Shown here: in pieces, positions 14,718 through 22,491 of the stretch
How positions within the stretch are numbered: the first letter of the stretch is position 1
Layout of the letters: the number at the start of each line of letters is the position of its first letter
Source: JBPCOI01 sp051000395
GTDB taxonomy: Bacteria > Actinomycetota > Actinomycetes > Mycobacteriales > Jatrophihabitantaceae
Length of the DNA stretch: 29,448 bases
Direction of reading: 5' to 3'
NCBI GenBank assembly: GCA_051000395.1
Contig: JBPCOI010000024.1
Span: forward strand, 1 to 29,448
Translations under genes and position numbers: made by a program
The notes under the pieces: generated by a model
Database searches by the model: none
What the model saw: only the letters and a program-made list of their open reading frames with translations
Told to the model about the DNA's origin: nothing

Positions 14718-15131
14718 TCAACGCGGTGACGAGCTACCCGACACCCCCGGCCACGCGTGCTCGGCAAAGCTGAACAGTCGCCGCGGCGTCACCCGCAGCC
14801 AGGCCGTTGCCCAGTCCAGGCTGGCGCCGGAGTTGCGCTGTTCGGTGGTGTTCCGGACGTCCTGCGGGACAGCGATCAGCACCTCCGCCGGGCCCTCGGT
14901 GAGCACCGCGGCGTGGGTGTCGTGCTCCCCTTCGATGATGGACAACGCGAGCCACGGATTGGCCCGGACGTTGCCGAGCCGGACCGCGGCGCCGAGCGTG
15001 GGGAGTCAGAACGCCTCGGCGTAGCTGGTGAACAGCGTCGCCGCGGCGTGCGCCCGGCCGTCGGGCCGGGTGGAGGAGACGAGGGCGTAGGTCCGGCGCG
15101 TCAGGTACTCAGCCAGCTGGGGTCCGGTCAT
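14718..15131 (-). pseudogene. Pyridoxamine 5'-phosphate oxidase-like gene broken by an in-frame stop
   Basis: From the ATG at 15131 the frame reads MTGPQLAEYLTRRTYALVSS, RPDGRAHAAATLFTSYAEAF, a TGA stop at 15006-15008, then LPTLGAAVRLGNVRANPWLA and on to a normal stop at 14718. This is the split-barrel FMN/F420-binding fold of the PPOX family, in which the position of the stop is normally Trp or similar before LPT. A single TGG-to-TGA change would explain it. The downstream part stays fully open and family-like, so the change looks recent. The gene begins 22 bp after the end of the same-strand VOC gene, so it was probably co-transcribed. A sequencing error or readthrough cannot be excluded. 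Confidence 0.75.
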
Positions 15132-15152
15132 TCGCCGCTCCGGCGGGTACGC

Positions 15153-15794
15153 TCACAGTGCTCGGACACTGTCCAGGCCTGTTCTGCTCGCCGCCTCCCA
15201 CGCAAACCCGTCCGGGTCCGTGAATGCCCTGCCACCGCCGACGATGACGATCCGGTGCGCCCCGGTGCCGTCCGTCGGCACACCGGCGTCCTTGGCGGCG
15301 GCACGTCGGCTGTAGAGGGCCAGCTTGACCGACGAGTCGGCCGCGTCGAACTCGACGTACTTGCCGCCGAAGCTCTTGGCCACGGCCAGCCCGCGGCCGA
15401 CGTAGAACTGCTTGCTCGCCTTGACATCGGCAACACCCATCAGCAGCACGACGTCGTCGACCTCGCGGGTGGCGGGTCCGGCGTTCTTCTTCGCCGAGGT
15501 CGCGATCTTCCAGATCGCCCCGTCCGGTGCCTGAACCACGCCGCCGTAGCCCCAGAAGCTCTTCCTAGGGGGCTTGAGTGTCCTCGCGCCGGCGTGGACG
15601 GCGGTGCCGACCAGGCTATCGACCGTGCTCGGCTGGGCGACCACGAGGGACACGGTGAAGCCGCGAAAGCCGCTGGTCGGTGCGTCGCCGGGGCGTAGCC
15701 GCAGTCTGCCGCCCAGGCCGAACGCGGCTGCGTAGAAGTGCTCGGCGGCAACTGGGTCGGGAACTTCCAGGATGATGGATTCGATACTCGTCAT
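15153..15794 (-). CDS. Two-domain VOC family protein
   Basis: A 213-residue protein with two VOC halves: MTSIESIILEVPDPVAAEHF (first) and VDDVVLLMGVADVKASKQFY (second), each closing with a D-P-D/A-P-D-G-type turn (VQAPDGAIWKIA, FTDPDGFAWEAA). The ATG at 15794 has GGAAAGGA upstream. The gene is divergent from a TetR gene at 15889 with a palindrome in the 94-bp gap, so it is the probable target of that regulator, together with the broken PPOX-type gene just downstream. A role in detoxification is likely from family and context; the substrate is unknown. Confidence 0.85.
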   Translation of the reverse strand: MTSIESIILEVPDPVAAEHFYAAAFGLGGRLRLRPGDAPTSGFRGFTVSLVVAQPSTVDSLVGTAVHAGARTLKPPRKSFWGYGGVVQAPDGAIWKIATSAKKNAGPATREVDDVVLLMGVADVKASKQFYVGRGLAVAKSFGGKYVEFDAADSSVKLALYSRRAAAKDAGVPTDGTGAHRIVIVGGGRAFTDPDGFAWEAASRTGLDSVRAL

Positions 15795-15866
15795 GGCTCG
15801 TCCTTTCCGGGCAAGGTGATCGTGGCCATCGTCGCGATCGGGTGAACGAAAGTGACACTCTCGAGT

Positions 15867-15883
15867 TGATAGTGGTACTATCA
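15867..15883. promoter_or_regulatory. TetR-type palindromic operator over tetR -10
   Basis: Perfect 7-bp arms TGATAGT and ACTATCA flank GGT. The tetR -10 box TACTAT (15876-15881) is inside it, with a possible -35 GTGACA at 15852-15857 (18-bp spacing), and the ATG follows seven bases after the -10. Binding would block both divergent promoters. Confidence 0.75.
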
Positions 15884-15888
15884 CTCTC

Positions 15889-16536
15889 ATGGACGGAGAT
15901 GTCAAGGGGTCTCGCAGCCGCTTAGCAGCCGCGCCCCAGGCGCGGACCCGCCGCACCCGTGCCGCCGTCGTCGAGGCGGCCCGGACGCTGTTCCTCGACC
16001 GGGGCTATGCGGCGACGACCATCGAGGCGATCAGCGACCTGTCCGACACCCCGCCGCCCACGGTGTACCGGCTATTCGCCTCAAAGCTGGGGATCCTCAA
16101 GGCCGTGCTCGACGTTTCGATCGCCGGCGACGACCAGGCGATCGCGATGGCCGATCGCCCACAGGTCCGCGCCCTGGACTCAAACCCGGACCCAACTAAC
16201 GCCCTCGCCGGCTTTGCGGCGCTGCTACGTGAGCTGATGGCCCGCACCGCCCCGGTGCATCGCATCCTGGAAGACGCGGCCAGATCGGAACCAGCCGCCG
16301 CCACGCTCCTTGCCGAGATAGCGCGACAACGCCACCAGGGCCAGCGGCGCATCGCCCGGGTCCTCGCACGCGCCGGCGCGCTACGGTCCGGACTCCGGGA
16401 GCGCGGGGCCGCCGACATCGTCCACGCACTCGCTTCCCCCGAGGTCTACCGCCTACTCGTGTGCGACCGAGGCTGGACCGCCGAAAGATATGAGCAATGG
16501 TTGACTTCGATCCTCACCGACCAGCTCCTGGCATAG
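15889..16536 (+). CDS. TetR/AcrR family transcriptional regulator
   Basis: A 215-residue repressor with N-terminal HTH: TRAAVVEAARTLFLDRGYAA, TTIEAISDLSDTPPPTVYRL, FASKLGILKAVLD. The turn is unusual, with DLSDTPPPTVYRLF where AxxAGVSxxTVYRxF is more common. The C-terminal ~140 residues form a helical ligand-binding domain (FAALLRELMARTAPVHRILE, LVCDRGWTAERYEQWL). It is expressed divergently from the VOC gene, with an operator between them and a leaderless promoter, so autorepression plus control of the VOC/PPOX genes is likely. Ligand unknown. Confidence 0.87.
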   Translation: MDGDVKGSRSRLAAAPQARTRRTRAAVVEAARTLFLDRGYAATTIEAISDLSDTPPPTVYRLFASKLGILKAVLDVSIAGDDQAIAMADRPQVRALDSNPDPTNALAGFAALLRELMARTAPVHRILEDAARSEPAAATLLAEIARQRHQGQRRIARVLARAGALRSGLRERGAADIVHALASPEVYRLLVCDRGWTAERYEQWLTSILTDQLLA

Positions 16537-16635
16537 AAACCCTGGTCCCGCGGCGGGAGCGGGCGCTGCGCGGCGTGATCGCGGGGCTCAGTTCGAACTG
16601 CGCGCGTTACTCAGGCTGTGGTTGGGCGTGCTTCG

Positions 16636-18489
16636 TCAGTCGTTGCGGGCGGTTTCGGGACCGGTGATTCGGCCGAGAAACGGAAGGGTGGACGCGATGA
16701 CAGCAAGGGGCGCAACGAGCCCCCCGATGATGACGAGGTAGTACTGCACGCTGGGGGGTTGGAGCGTCTCGTACAACTGCGCCCGAAGGAACAGCTGGGC
16801 GGTGAGCAGCCCGGCTCCGGCGGACACGACAGCGGAGATGATCAGCGGGCCGGCCGCTTCGAGGGTGATCACCCGCCGAAGCAGGCCGAGCGGAGCGCCC
16901 GCGAGCCGAAGCAGGCTGAACGGGCGCTTGCGTTCGGCCAGGCCGCCGGCAACGCTGATGGCGAGGCTGCAACCGGCGATCGGCAAGCTGGTGAGGATGA
17001 TGACGTTGGCCAGCTGCTTGTAGCCATTGAGTTTCTGCGCACCGTTGGCCCGGATTTCGTTCAGGGTCTGTGCTGCGTACGTCTGGACATAGGCGTTGTC
17101 CAGGATGGTTCGGGCACGCTCGACCGCCGCGACCGATCCGTCGGTGGCGACCACGATGCTGTCGAGGGGCAGGCGTTGCACCCGAGAGGGGGTCAGCCGT
17201 GCCGCGGGCCAGGTGGTATTTGCCATCGTGGCCCTCGATCGTTCGACGATGGCGCCGCCGTAGTCCGGACTGATCGTCACGGCGTGCGCCCCCTGCGGGC
17301 AGCGACCCAGCGCCGGGATGGCGGCGAGCTGAGCGCACGACACAACGTCCGGCAGCGGGCCGAACTGCTGGCCGTTGCGGAGGTAGGAGACGCCGCCGGA
17401 TGCGACGTGGATCGTCGCCACACCGGTGACGCCCGGCACGGCGCTCAGCCGGTTCAACGTGGCGGTGTCGGCCGGCGTGAGCATGGTGTTGTGATCGGGC
17501 CCTTGTCGGAACGTGTCGACGAGGGTGCCCCTTGCGAGGGCCGCGACGCCAACGGTCCCACCGTCGTAGGCCACGACAGTCGTGATCACGCCAAGCGCGC
17601 ACGTGCCGACGAACACTGCCAGGACGAGTCCGCTGATCGCCCGGAAGCCGGCCTGCGGGTTGTCGGCCAGGCGGCGTCCGGCGATGAGCGTCGCGGGACG
17701 GGTGGCGCGCCGCGCCATCAGCCGGGAGCCGAGCATCGTCAGCCATGGTCCGGCGATGACCAGCCCGGCCATGGTCAGCAGGATGCCGGACAGGAACGCC
17801 GCGACCTCGGTGTTGACCGGGGTACGGCTGTTGGCGCCGACGTCGTGTAGGTAGGCGAAGTAAGCGAGTTCGCCCAGGCCGGCGAGCAGCGGGATAACCC
17901 GCCAGGACCGCGGTGGGCGGGGGTGACCCGCCCGGTAACGCCCAGTGGCGAGATGCTCACCCGGCGCAGGGCGAGGCGAGCCGCGACCGCGGCCGCGATC
18001 GGGATGCCGAGGACGATGAACAGCACGTCGGGCAGGGTGAGGGACAGGTCGCTCGTGAAGAACGGGTCGCCGGTGAACGGGATCGCGGCCAGTGCCGGGC
18101 GCAACGCGAAAAACAGGGCGAAGCCGGCGGCTACCCCGACAACCGCGGCGACGCTTGACTCCACAGTGGAGATCACCGAGATCTGCCGAGGCGTGGCACC
18201 GACCAGACGCATCGCGGCGAAACGCTGCTCGCGGCGGGCGGCCGACAATCGGGTCGCGCCGCCGATGAAGATCAGCACTGGGAACAGCAGCCCGGCGATG
18301 ACCGCGGACAGGATCAGCGTGATGCCGTTGCTGTTGATGCCGACCCCGATCACGCACGATCTCCCCGGCCGCGACCGACACGCTCGCACCTCGCAGCGCC
18401 GGTGTCTGCCCGAAGGACAGGCTCACGTCCAGCGCCTCTACCAGCCGGGCCTGACGCGGCAGGACATCCGGAAGGCCGACGGCATTCAT
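16636..18489 (-). pseudogene. Collapsed ABC transporter: ATPase N-terminus joined to a truncated, frameshifted FtsX-type permease
   Basis: The first ~43 codons are the start of an ABC ATPase (LVEALDVSLSFGQTPALRGA, SVSVAAGEIV), ending exactly before the Walker A loop. At about 18350-18365 the sequence switches, in another frame, to the middle of an FtsX/MacB-like permease (VGINSNGITLILSAVIAGLL, ARREQRFAAMRLVGATPRQI). The junction has GATCG repeated nine bases apart, suggesting deletion between short repeats. A second lesion is a one-base loss in the G-run at 17919-17923, which moves the reading from ...PLGVTGRVTP to RPPRSWRVIPLLAGLGELAY. Downstream the second FtsX domain (PFSLLRLAGAPLGLLRRVIT) is intact to the stop. 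ATPase and permease are both non-functional. Its start overlaps the PadR stop (ATGA), showing an original regulator-transporter operon. Confidence 0.8.
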
Positions 18490-19010
18490 CGCTTCACCAT
18501 CTCTGCCAGCGAACCCAGCCGGGCGGTGGTCAGGTCGATCCAGCGAAGATCGGCCTCCAGATGGAACAGGCCGTGGTCGGCCAGCAGCGCATCGACCACG
18601 CCGCCACTGCGCCGCAGCTCGGTCAGCTCCCGCATGCGCTGCAGATGCGCAGCCCGCTGAGTATCGAGATACCCCTCGGCGGAGCGATCCAGCATCAACG
18701 CCAGCACCACCTTGGCAAACAGCACCGTCTGTAGATGCGGCTCAGGCTGTACCGGCTCGCTCAGCCACGCCTGGACCTCGATCGCCCCGTCCTCGGTGAT
18801 GACATAGCGCTTGCGGTCCGGTCCAGCGCCCGGCTCTGCCTCCCCCATGACCACCTTGCCGTCGCGAGCCAACCGCGCCAGCGTCGAATACACCTGCCCG
18901 AACGGCAGTGGCTTGCCGCGGCCGAAGAAGAGGTCATAGTCGCGCTTGAGGTCATAACCATGGCTGGGCTCGCGCTCGAGCAAGCCAAGAAGCGTCAGGG
19001 GAACAGTCAT
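18486..19010 (-). CDS. PadR family transcriptional regulator
   Basis: A 174-residue winged-helix repressor. The N-terminal PadR domain is seen in MTVPLTLLGLLEREPSHGYD, LKRDYDLFFGRGKPLPFGQV, YSTLARLARDGKV and KRYVITEDGAIEVQAWLSEP; the C-terminal helical part (LFAKVVLALMLDRSAEGYLD, QRMRELTELRRSGGVVDALL) is the Vir_act_alpha_C-type dimerisation domain. It overlaps the ABC pseudogene by four bases, so it once regulated that transporter and itself. The promoter has TTGACT and TAGACA boxes with an 18-bp spacer holding a palindrome; the -10 ends seven bases before the ATG, so the transcript is leaderless. The regulator remains intact although its transporter is dead. Confidence 0.9.
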   Translation of the reverse strand: MTVPLTLLGLLEREPSHGYDLKRDYDLFFGRGKPLPFGQVYSTLARLARDGKVVMGEAEPGAGPDRKRYVITEDGAIEVQAWLSEPVQPEPHLQTVLFAKVVLALMLDRSAEGYLDTQRAAHLQRMRELTELRRSGGVVDALLADHGLFHLEADLRWIDLTTARLGSLAEMVKR

Positions 19011-19017
19011 AACTGAA

Positions 19018-19047
19018 TGTCTACACTGAGTGTGTACTCGGAGTCAA
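19018..19047 (-). promoter_or_regulatory. padR promoter with internal palindromic operator
   Basis: On the minus strand -35 TTGACT (19042-19047) and -10 TAGACA (19018-19023) are 18 bp apart. Between and partly over the -10 lies the palindrome ACACT-G-AGTGT (19023-19033). This is a classic layout for PadR autorepression. Confidence 0.65.
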
Positions 19048-19159
19048 CGCCCTGGCGACGGTGCGTCAGCTGACCCGGGAGCACCTCGGTTGGGACGGGC
19101 CGCGGTTCGGTCAGCGTCAAGCCAAAGCTGAAACAAGGGCCGGCGGCCCATGGAACGGC

Positions 19160-19175
19160 CGACGGCACGCCGTCG
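19160..19175 (-). terminator. Hairpin downstream of mntH operon
   Basis: CGACGGC-AC-GCCGTCG forms a perfect 7-bp stem 9 bp beyond the last stop of the minus-strand operon; a second stem GGGCC-GGC-GGCCC lies at 19137-19149. There is no T-tract, as often in actinobacteria, so it is a candidate only. Confidence 0.4.
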
Positions 19176-19184
19176 CGAAACCGG

Positions 19185-19775
19185 CTACGGCAAGGCGATG
19201 TCGAGGCGGCCAAGGCGGTCTAGCTCCGCCTTGCTTCTGCCGCGCATCTCCTCGAACACGGTCGCCTGCTGAGCAGAGATGCGGTCCTCGACCAGATTGC
19301 GCAACGCAAAGGCGAGCGCGCCGGTCTGTCGCACCGTGACGTCGTCCACCATCGGCTGCCGTACGGACGTAATCCCCACTCCGGCAGCCGTGCCGTCCGC
19401 CCCTTGCGCCACCCCGACCGAGAACCGTTCGCGGGGATTGGCAGCGGGATCGGCGTAGTGCTCGCGCAACTGGACGAGCACCCGGTGCCATTCCAGCGCA
19501 TTGCCCTGCGGCAGCGCCGCTGTCACATCCTCAGGGCTCACGGCCCCCTTGCCTCGCTCCGGTGCGAAGCAGCGGCAGTAGGACATCAGGGCCATCGTCC
19601 ATACCGCCTCGCAGGCGATGTCGTCGGCAGCGCTCTCCGCGAGTTCGGACACCAGCCGCTCGCAACACCGCAGCGCGGTCTGGAGTTCCTCGAATGTCGC
19701 GAGCAGGTCCGCGAGCGTGGCCGAACCTGCGGTGTCCAGGCGTAGCAGGACGCTCGGCGAGGGCGGCGTCGTCAT
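19185..19775 (-). CDS. Conserved-looking protein of unknown function coupled to mntH
   Basis: A 196-residue soluble protein with no recognised family. Its ATG overlaps the mntH stop by four bases (ATGA), so translation is coupled. The N-terminal half is helical (LADLLATFEELQTALRCCER, LVSELAESAADDIACEAVWT, MALMSYCRCFAPERGKGAVS); the C-terminal half has strands (RERFSVGVAQGADGTAAGVG) and helices (GALAFALRNLVEDRISAQQA, TVFEEMRGRSKAELDRL). Four cysteines (CC in the first helix, then C in DIACEA and in SYCRCF with a second Cys two residues on) could bind metal, which would suit an Mn/Fe transporter neighbour, but this is inference. The C-terminal EDRISAQQATVFEE resembles helical bundles of stress proteins only loosely. 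Confidence 0.7.
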   Translation of the reverse strand: MTTPPSPSVLLRLDTAGSATLADLLATFEELQTALRCCERLVSELAESAADDIACEAVWTMALMSYCRCFAPERGKGAVSPEDVTAALPQGNALEWHRVLVQLREHYADPAANPRERFSVGVAQGADGTAAGVGITSVRQPMVDDVTVRQTGALAFALRNLVEDRISAQQATVFEEMRGRSKAELDRLGRLDIALP

Positions 19776-21094
19776 CGCACGAAGGTCTCGTACAGCAGGA
19801 AGGCGTTGAGCAGCGAGATCGCCCCGGCAATGCCGCACATCGCGACCGTCGTGGCCCGCCGGTTGACGAGCGGTCCCATGACGTCCGCGCGCCGGGTGAT
19901 GAGCGTCAGTGGCACGAGGGCGAACGGGATGCCGAAGGAGAGCAGGACCTGCGAGAGGATGAGGCTGTCGGTGGCCGGCAGTCCTGCGGCGAGCACGATC
20001 AGGGCAGGCAGCATCGTGATGCCGCGGCGCAGGTACAGCGGGATCCGACGGCGGACGAAGCCCTGCATCACCACCTGGCCCGCGTACGTCCCGACGCTCG
20101 AGGACGACAGTCCCGATGCGAGCAGCGCAACTGCGAACGCGAGCGCTGCACCACCGCCTGCCAGCCGGCCAAGTCCCGCGTGTGCCGCCTGTATCGAGTC
20201 GACTCCGGTGACACCGTTGCGGTGGAACAGTGACGCCGCAACGATGATCATCGCCAGGTTGATCACGCCGGCGATGCCGAGCGCCACCACGACGTCGAGT
20301 CGCTGGAAACGCAGCAGCTCGCGGCGCTCCCCGTCGTCGCGGCACAGGACGCGGTCCTTGGTCAGCGCCGAGTGCAGGTAGACGACGTGGGGCATGACGG
20401 TAGCTCCGACTATGCCCGCCGCGAGCAAGACGCTGTCCGAACCGGAGAACGTCGGGACCAGTCCGGCTGCGATCTTGCCCGGATCAGCGCCGACCGTCAC
20501 GAGGTCGTACGCGAAACCGAGCAGCACGAGCCCGAGCAGGCCCACGATCGCGAGCTCGAAGCGCCGATGCCCACGCTGCTCGAGCGCGAGGATCAGGAAC
20601 GCGACAACCGCCGTGATCGCGCCTGCGGGAAATAGCGGCACGCCGAACAGGAGGTTCAGCCCTACTGCGGCGCCCACAAACTCGGCCAGGTCGGTGGCCA
20701 TCGCGATGAGTTCGGCCTGCACCCACAGCCCACGCGACACCATCCGCGGAAACAGCTCACGGCACAGCTCGGGCAGGTCGCGGCCGGTGACCACGCCGAG
20801 TTTTGCGGACTGGTACTGCACGAGCATGGCCATCACGTCGGCGACCACGACGACCCAGATGAGCGCGTAGCCGTAGCGCGCGCCAGCCGACACGTTCGTG
20901 GCGAAGTTGCCCGGGTCGATGTACGCGACAGCCGCCACGAACGCCGGACCGAGCAACGCGACCACACCACGCACCGGGCCACGGGCACGCAGCCGGGCCA
21001 GCGCGCTCAGCTCGTTCGGGGGGGCCTTCGGCACGTCAGTGCCACTAGGCCAGCTCGGGGTCGTGCGCTCTCCGACAGGTGCCGGCGAACTCAC
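19772..21094 (-). CDS. mntH: Nramp-family divalent metal (Mn2+/Fe2+) transporter MntH
   Basis: A 440-residue proton-coupled metal importer in the cytoplasmic membrane. The helix-1 metal motif DPGN appears in VAAVAYIDPGNFATNVSAGA and the helix-6 MPH motif in GIVGATVMPHVVYLHSAL; about 11 hydrophobic segments follow the LeuT-type fold. Other recognisable blocks are QYQSAKLGVVTGRDLPELCR and LIAMATDLAEFVGAAVGLNL. The start is the GTG at 21094 with a GAGGGCAG site before it. It lies 6 bp after the stop of the GroEL fragment on the same strand and is coupled to a downstream unknown gene by an ATGA overlap. No MntR-type regulator or box was recognised. Confidence 0.93.
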   Translation of the reverse strand: MSSPAPVGERTTPSWPSGTDVPKAPPNELSALARLRARGPVRGVVALLGPAFVAAVAYIDPGNFATNVSAGARYGYALIWVVVVADVMAMLVQYQSAKLGVVTGRDLPELCRELFPRMVSRGLWVQAELIAMATDLAEFVGAAVGLNLLFGVPLFPAGAITAVVAFLILALEQRGHRRFELAIVGLLGLVLLGFAYDLVTVGADPGKIAAGLVPTFSGSDSVLLAAGIVGATVMPHVVYLHSALTKDRVLCRDDGERRELLRFQRLDVVVALGIAGVINLAMIIVAASLFHRNGVTGVDSIQAAHAGLGRLAGGGAALAFAVALLASGLSSSSVGTYAGQVVMQGFVRRRIPLYLRRGITMLPALIVLAAGLPATDSLILSQVLLSFGIPFALVPLTLITRRADVMGPLVNRRATTVAMCGIAGAISLLNAFLLYETFVR

Positions 21095-21100
21095 CTGCCC

Positions 21101-22486
21101 TCACCCGACCGACCGTCCGAGGCCCAGCGACTGCGGCGTGCTCGAATCCGGGGACGGCTGGTGCAGGCCCTCGTCCAACTGGCCGAACTCCGTCATCAGC
21201 GCCCGGCTGCCGCCCCACGGTGTTTGCTCCTCGGCAATAAGCGTGTTCGTCGTGAGCAGCAGGCCGGCGACAGATGCCCCGTTCTGCAGGGCCGAACGGC
21301 AGACCCGAAGCGGGTCGATGATGCCCATCTCGATCATGTTACCGTAGCGGCCTTCGAGCGCGTCGAAACCTTCGTCGACGCCCAGCTGCGACACCTCTGC
21401 CACCACCTCCTGACCCGAATAGCCGGCGTTCGTCGCGATCAGGTAGGTCGGCTCGGTGAGCGCCCGGCGCACGATCTCCACCCCGACGGCGTAGTCCCTG
21501 TCCACGTCGAGCTCGTCCAGGGCCGGCGCCGCGTGCATCAGGGCGACGCCACCGCCGGCGACGATGCCCTCGCTCATCGCTGCCCGAGTCGCCGACAGTG
21601 CGTCCTCGACCCGGTGCTGCAGTTCGGTGAGTTCGGCATTGGTCGGCGCGCCGACCTTGATCACCGCGACCTTGCCGGACAGTGACCCGATGCGCTCGGT
21701 GAGCACGTCCTCGTCGACACCGAAGGTGGCCCGTTCCAGCTCCGCGCGCAACTGGGTGATCCGGTAGCGGACCTGTTCGGCGGAACCCGCTCCGTCGATG
21801 ATCGCCGTGCGTTCGGCGGTGACGCGTACCTGCCTGGCCCGGCCGAGCTGCTCGAGGGTCATGGTTTCCAGGCTGAATCCGGAGTGCTTGCTGAAGACCT
21901 TCCCGCCGGTGATCGTCGCGATGTCCTCCAGCTTGCGCAACCGGCGGTCACCGAAGCCGGGTGCCTTCGTCGCGACGCACTGGAACACGCCGTTGACGTG
22001 GTTGTGCACCAGCATGCTCAGCGCCGAACCCTCGACGTTCTCGGCGATCACGACCAGGGGACGCGGTGCCCGCATGACCTTGTCCAGCAAGGGCATGAGC
22101 TCCTGAACCTTCGTGACCTTCTCGCTGCACAGCAGGATGTACGGATCGTCGAGGATTGCTTCCAGACTGGCGGGATGGGTGACCAGGTAGCGCGACACGT
22201 AGCCGTTGTCGTACTCGAAGCCCTCGACGAACTCGACGCTCATCCCGTTCACGGTTGACTCCTCGACCGTGACGATCCCGCCGTCGCCGACGGTGTGCAG
22301 CGCCTTGGCCAGCACGGCCCCGACCGTGTCGTCGTCGTTGGCCGAGATCGCTGCGACGCGCGCGTAGTCGGCTTCGCTGACGACCGGGTGGGCGACGCCG
22401 TGCAGGCGTTCGACGAGCTTGGCGACCGCGAGATCGATGCCGCGTTTGACGAGGACCGGGTTTCCTCCCGCGCCGATCGCCTTCAT
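21101..22486 (-). pseudogene. groEL: GroEL-like chaperonin lacking its first ~105 residues
   Basis: A 461-codon frame that begins at MKAIGAGGNPVLVKRGIDLA, equivalent to about residue 108 of GroEL, and then covers the rest of the protein: EGFEYDNGYVSRYLVTHPAS, DPYILLCSEKVTKVQELMPL, KAPGFGDRRLRKLEDIATIT, VEDALSATRAAMSEGIVAGG, ALQNGASVAGLLLTTNTLIA. The missing part includes the ATP-phosphate loop GDGTTT and its essential Asp, so chaperonin activity is not expected. The C-terminus lacks the GGM tail, ending in a Ser/Pro-rich stretch, as in GroEL paralogues of alkane/propane monooxygenase (mim/prm) clusters. No ribosome site or promoter precedes the ATG, which lies only 5 bp from the start of the divergent regulator fragment. 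Confidence 0.82.
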
Positions 22487-22491
22487 GCCAC

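Noticed and set aside
16607..17850. Long frames (379 and 410 codons) overlapping the permease
   Set aside because: Arg/His/Gly-rich translations with no family features; the FtsX permease frame explains the DNA.
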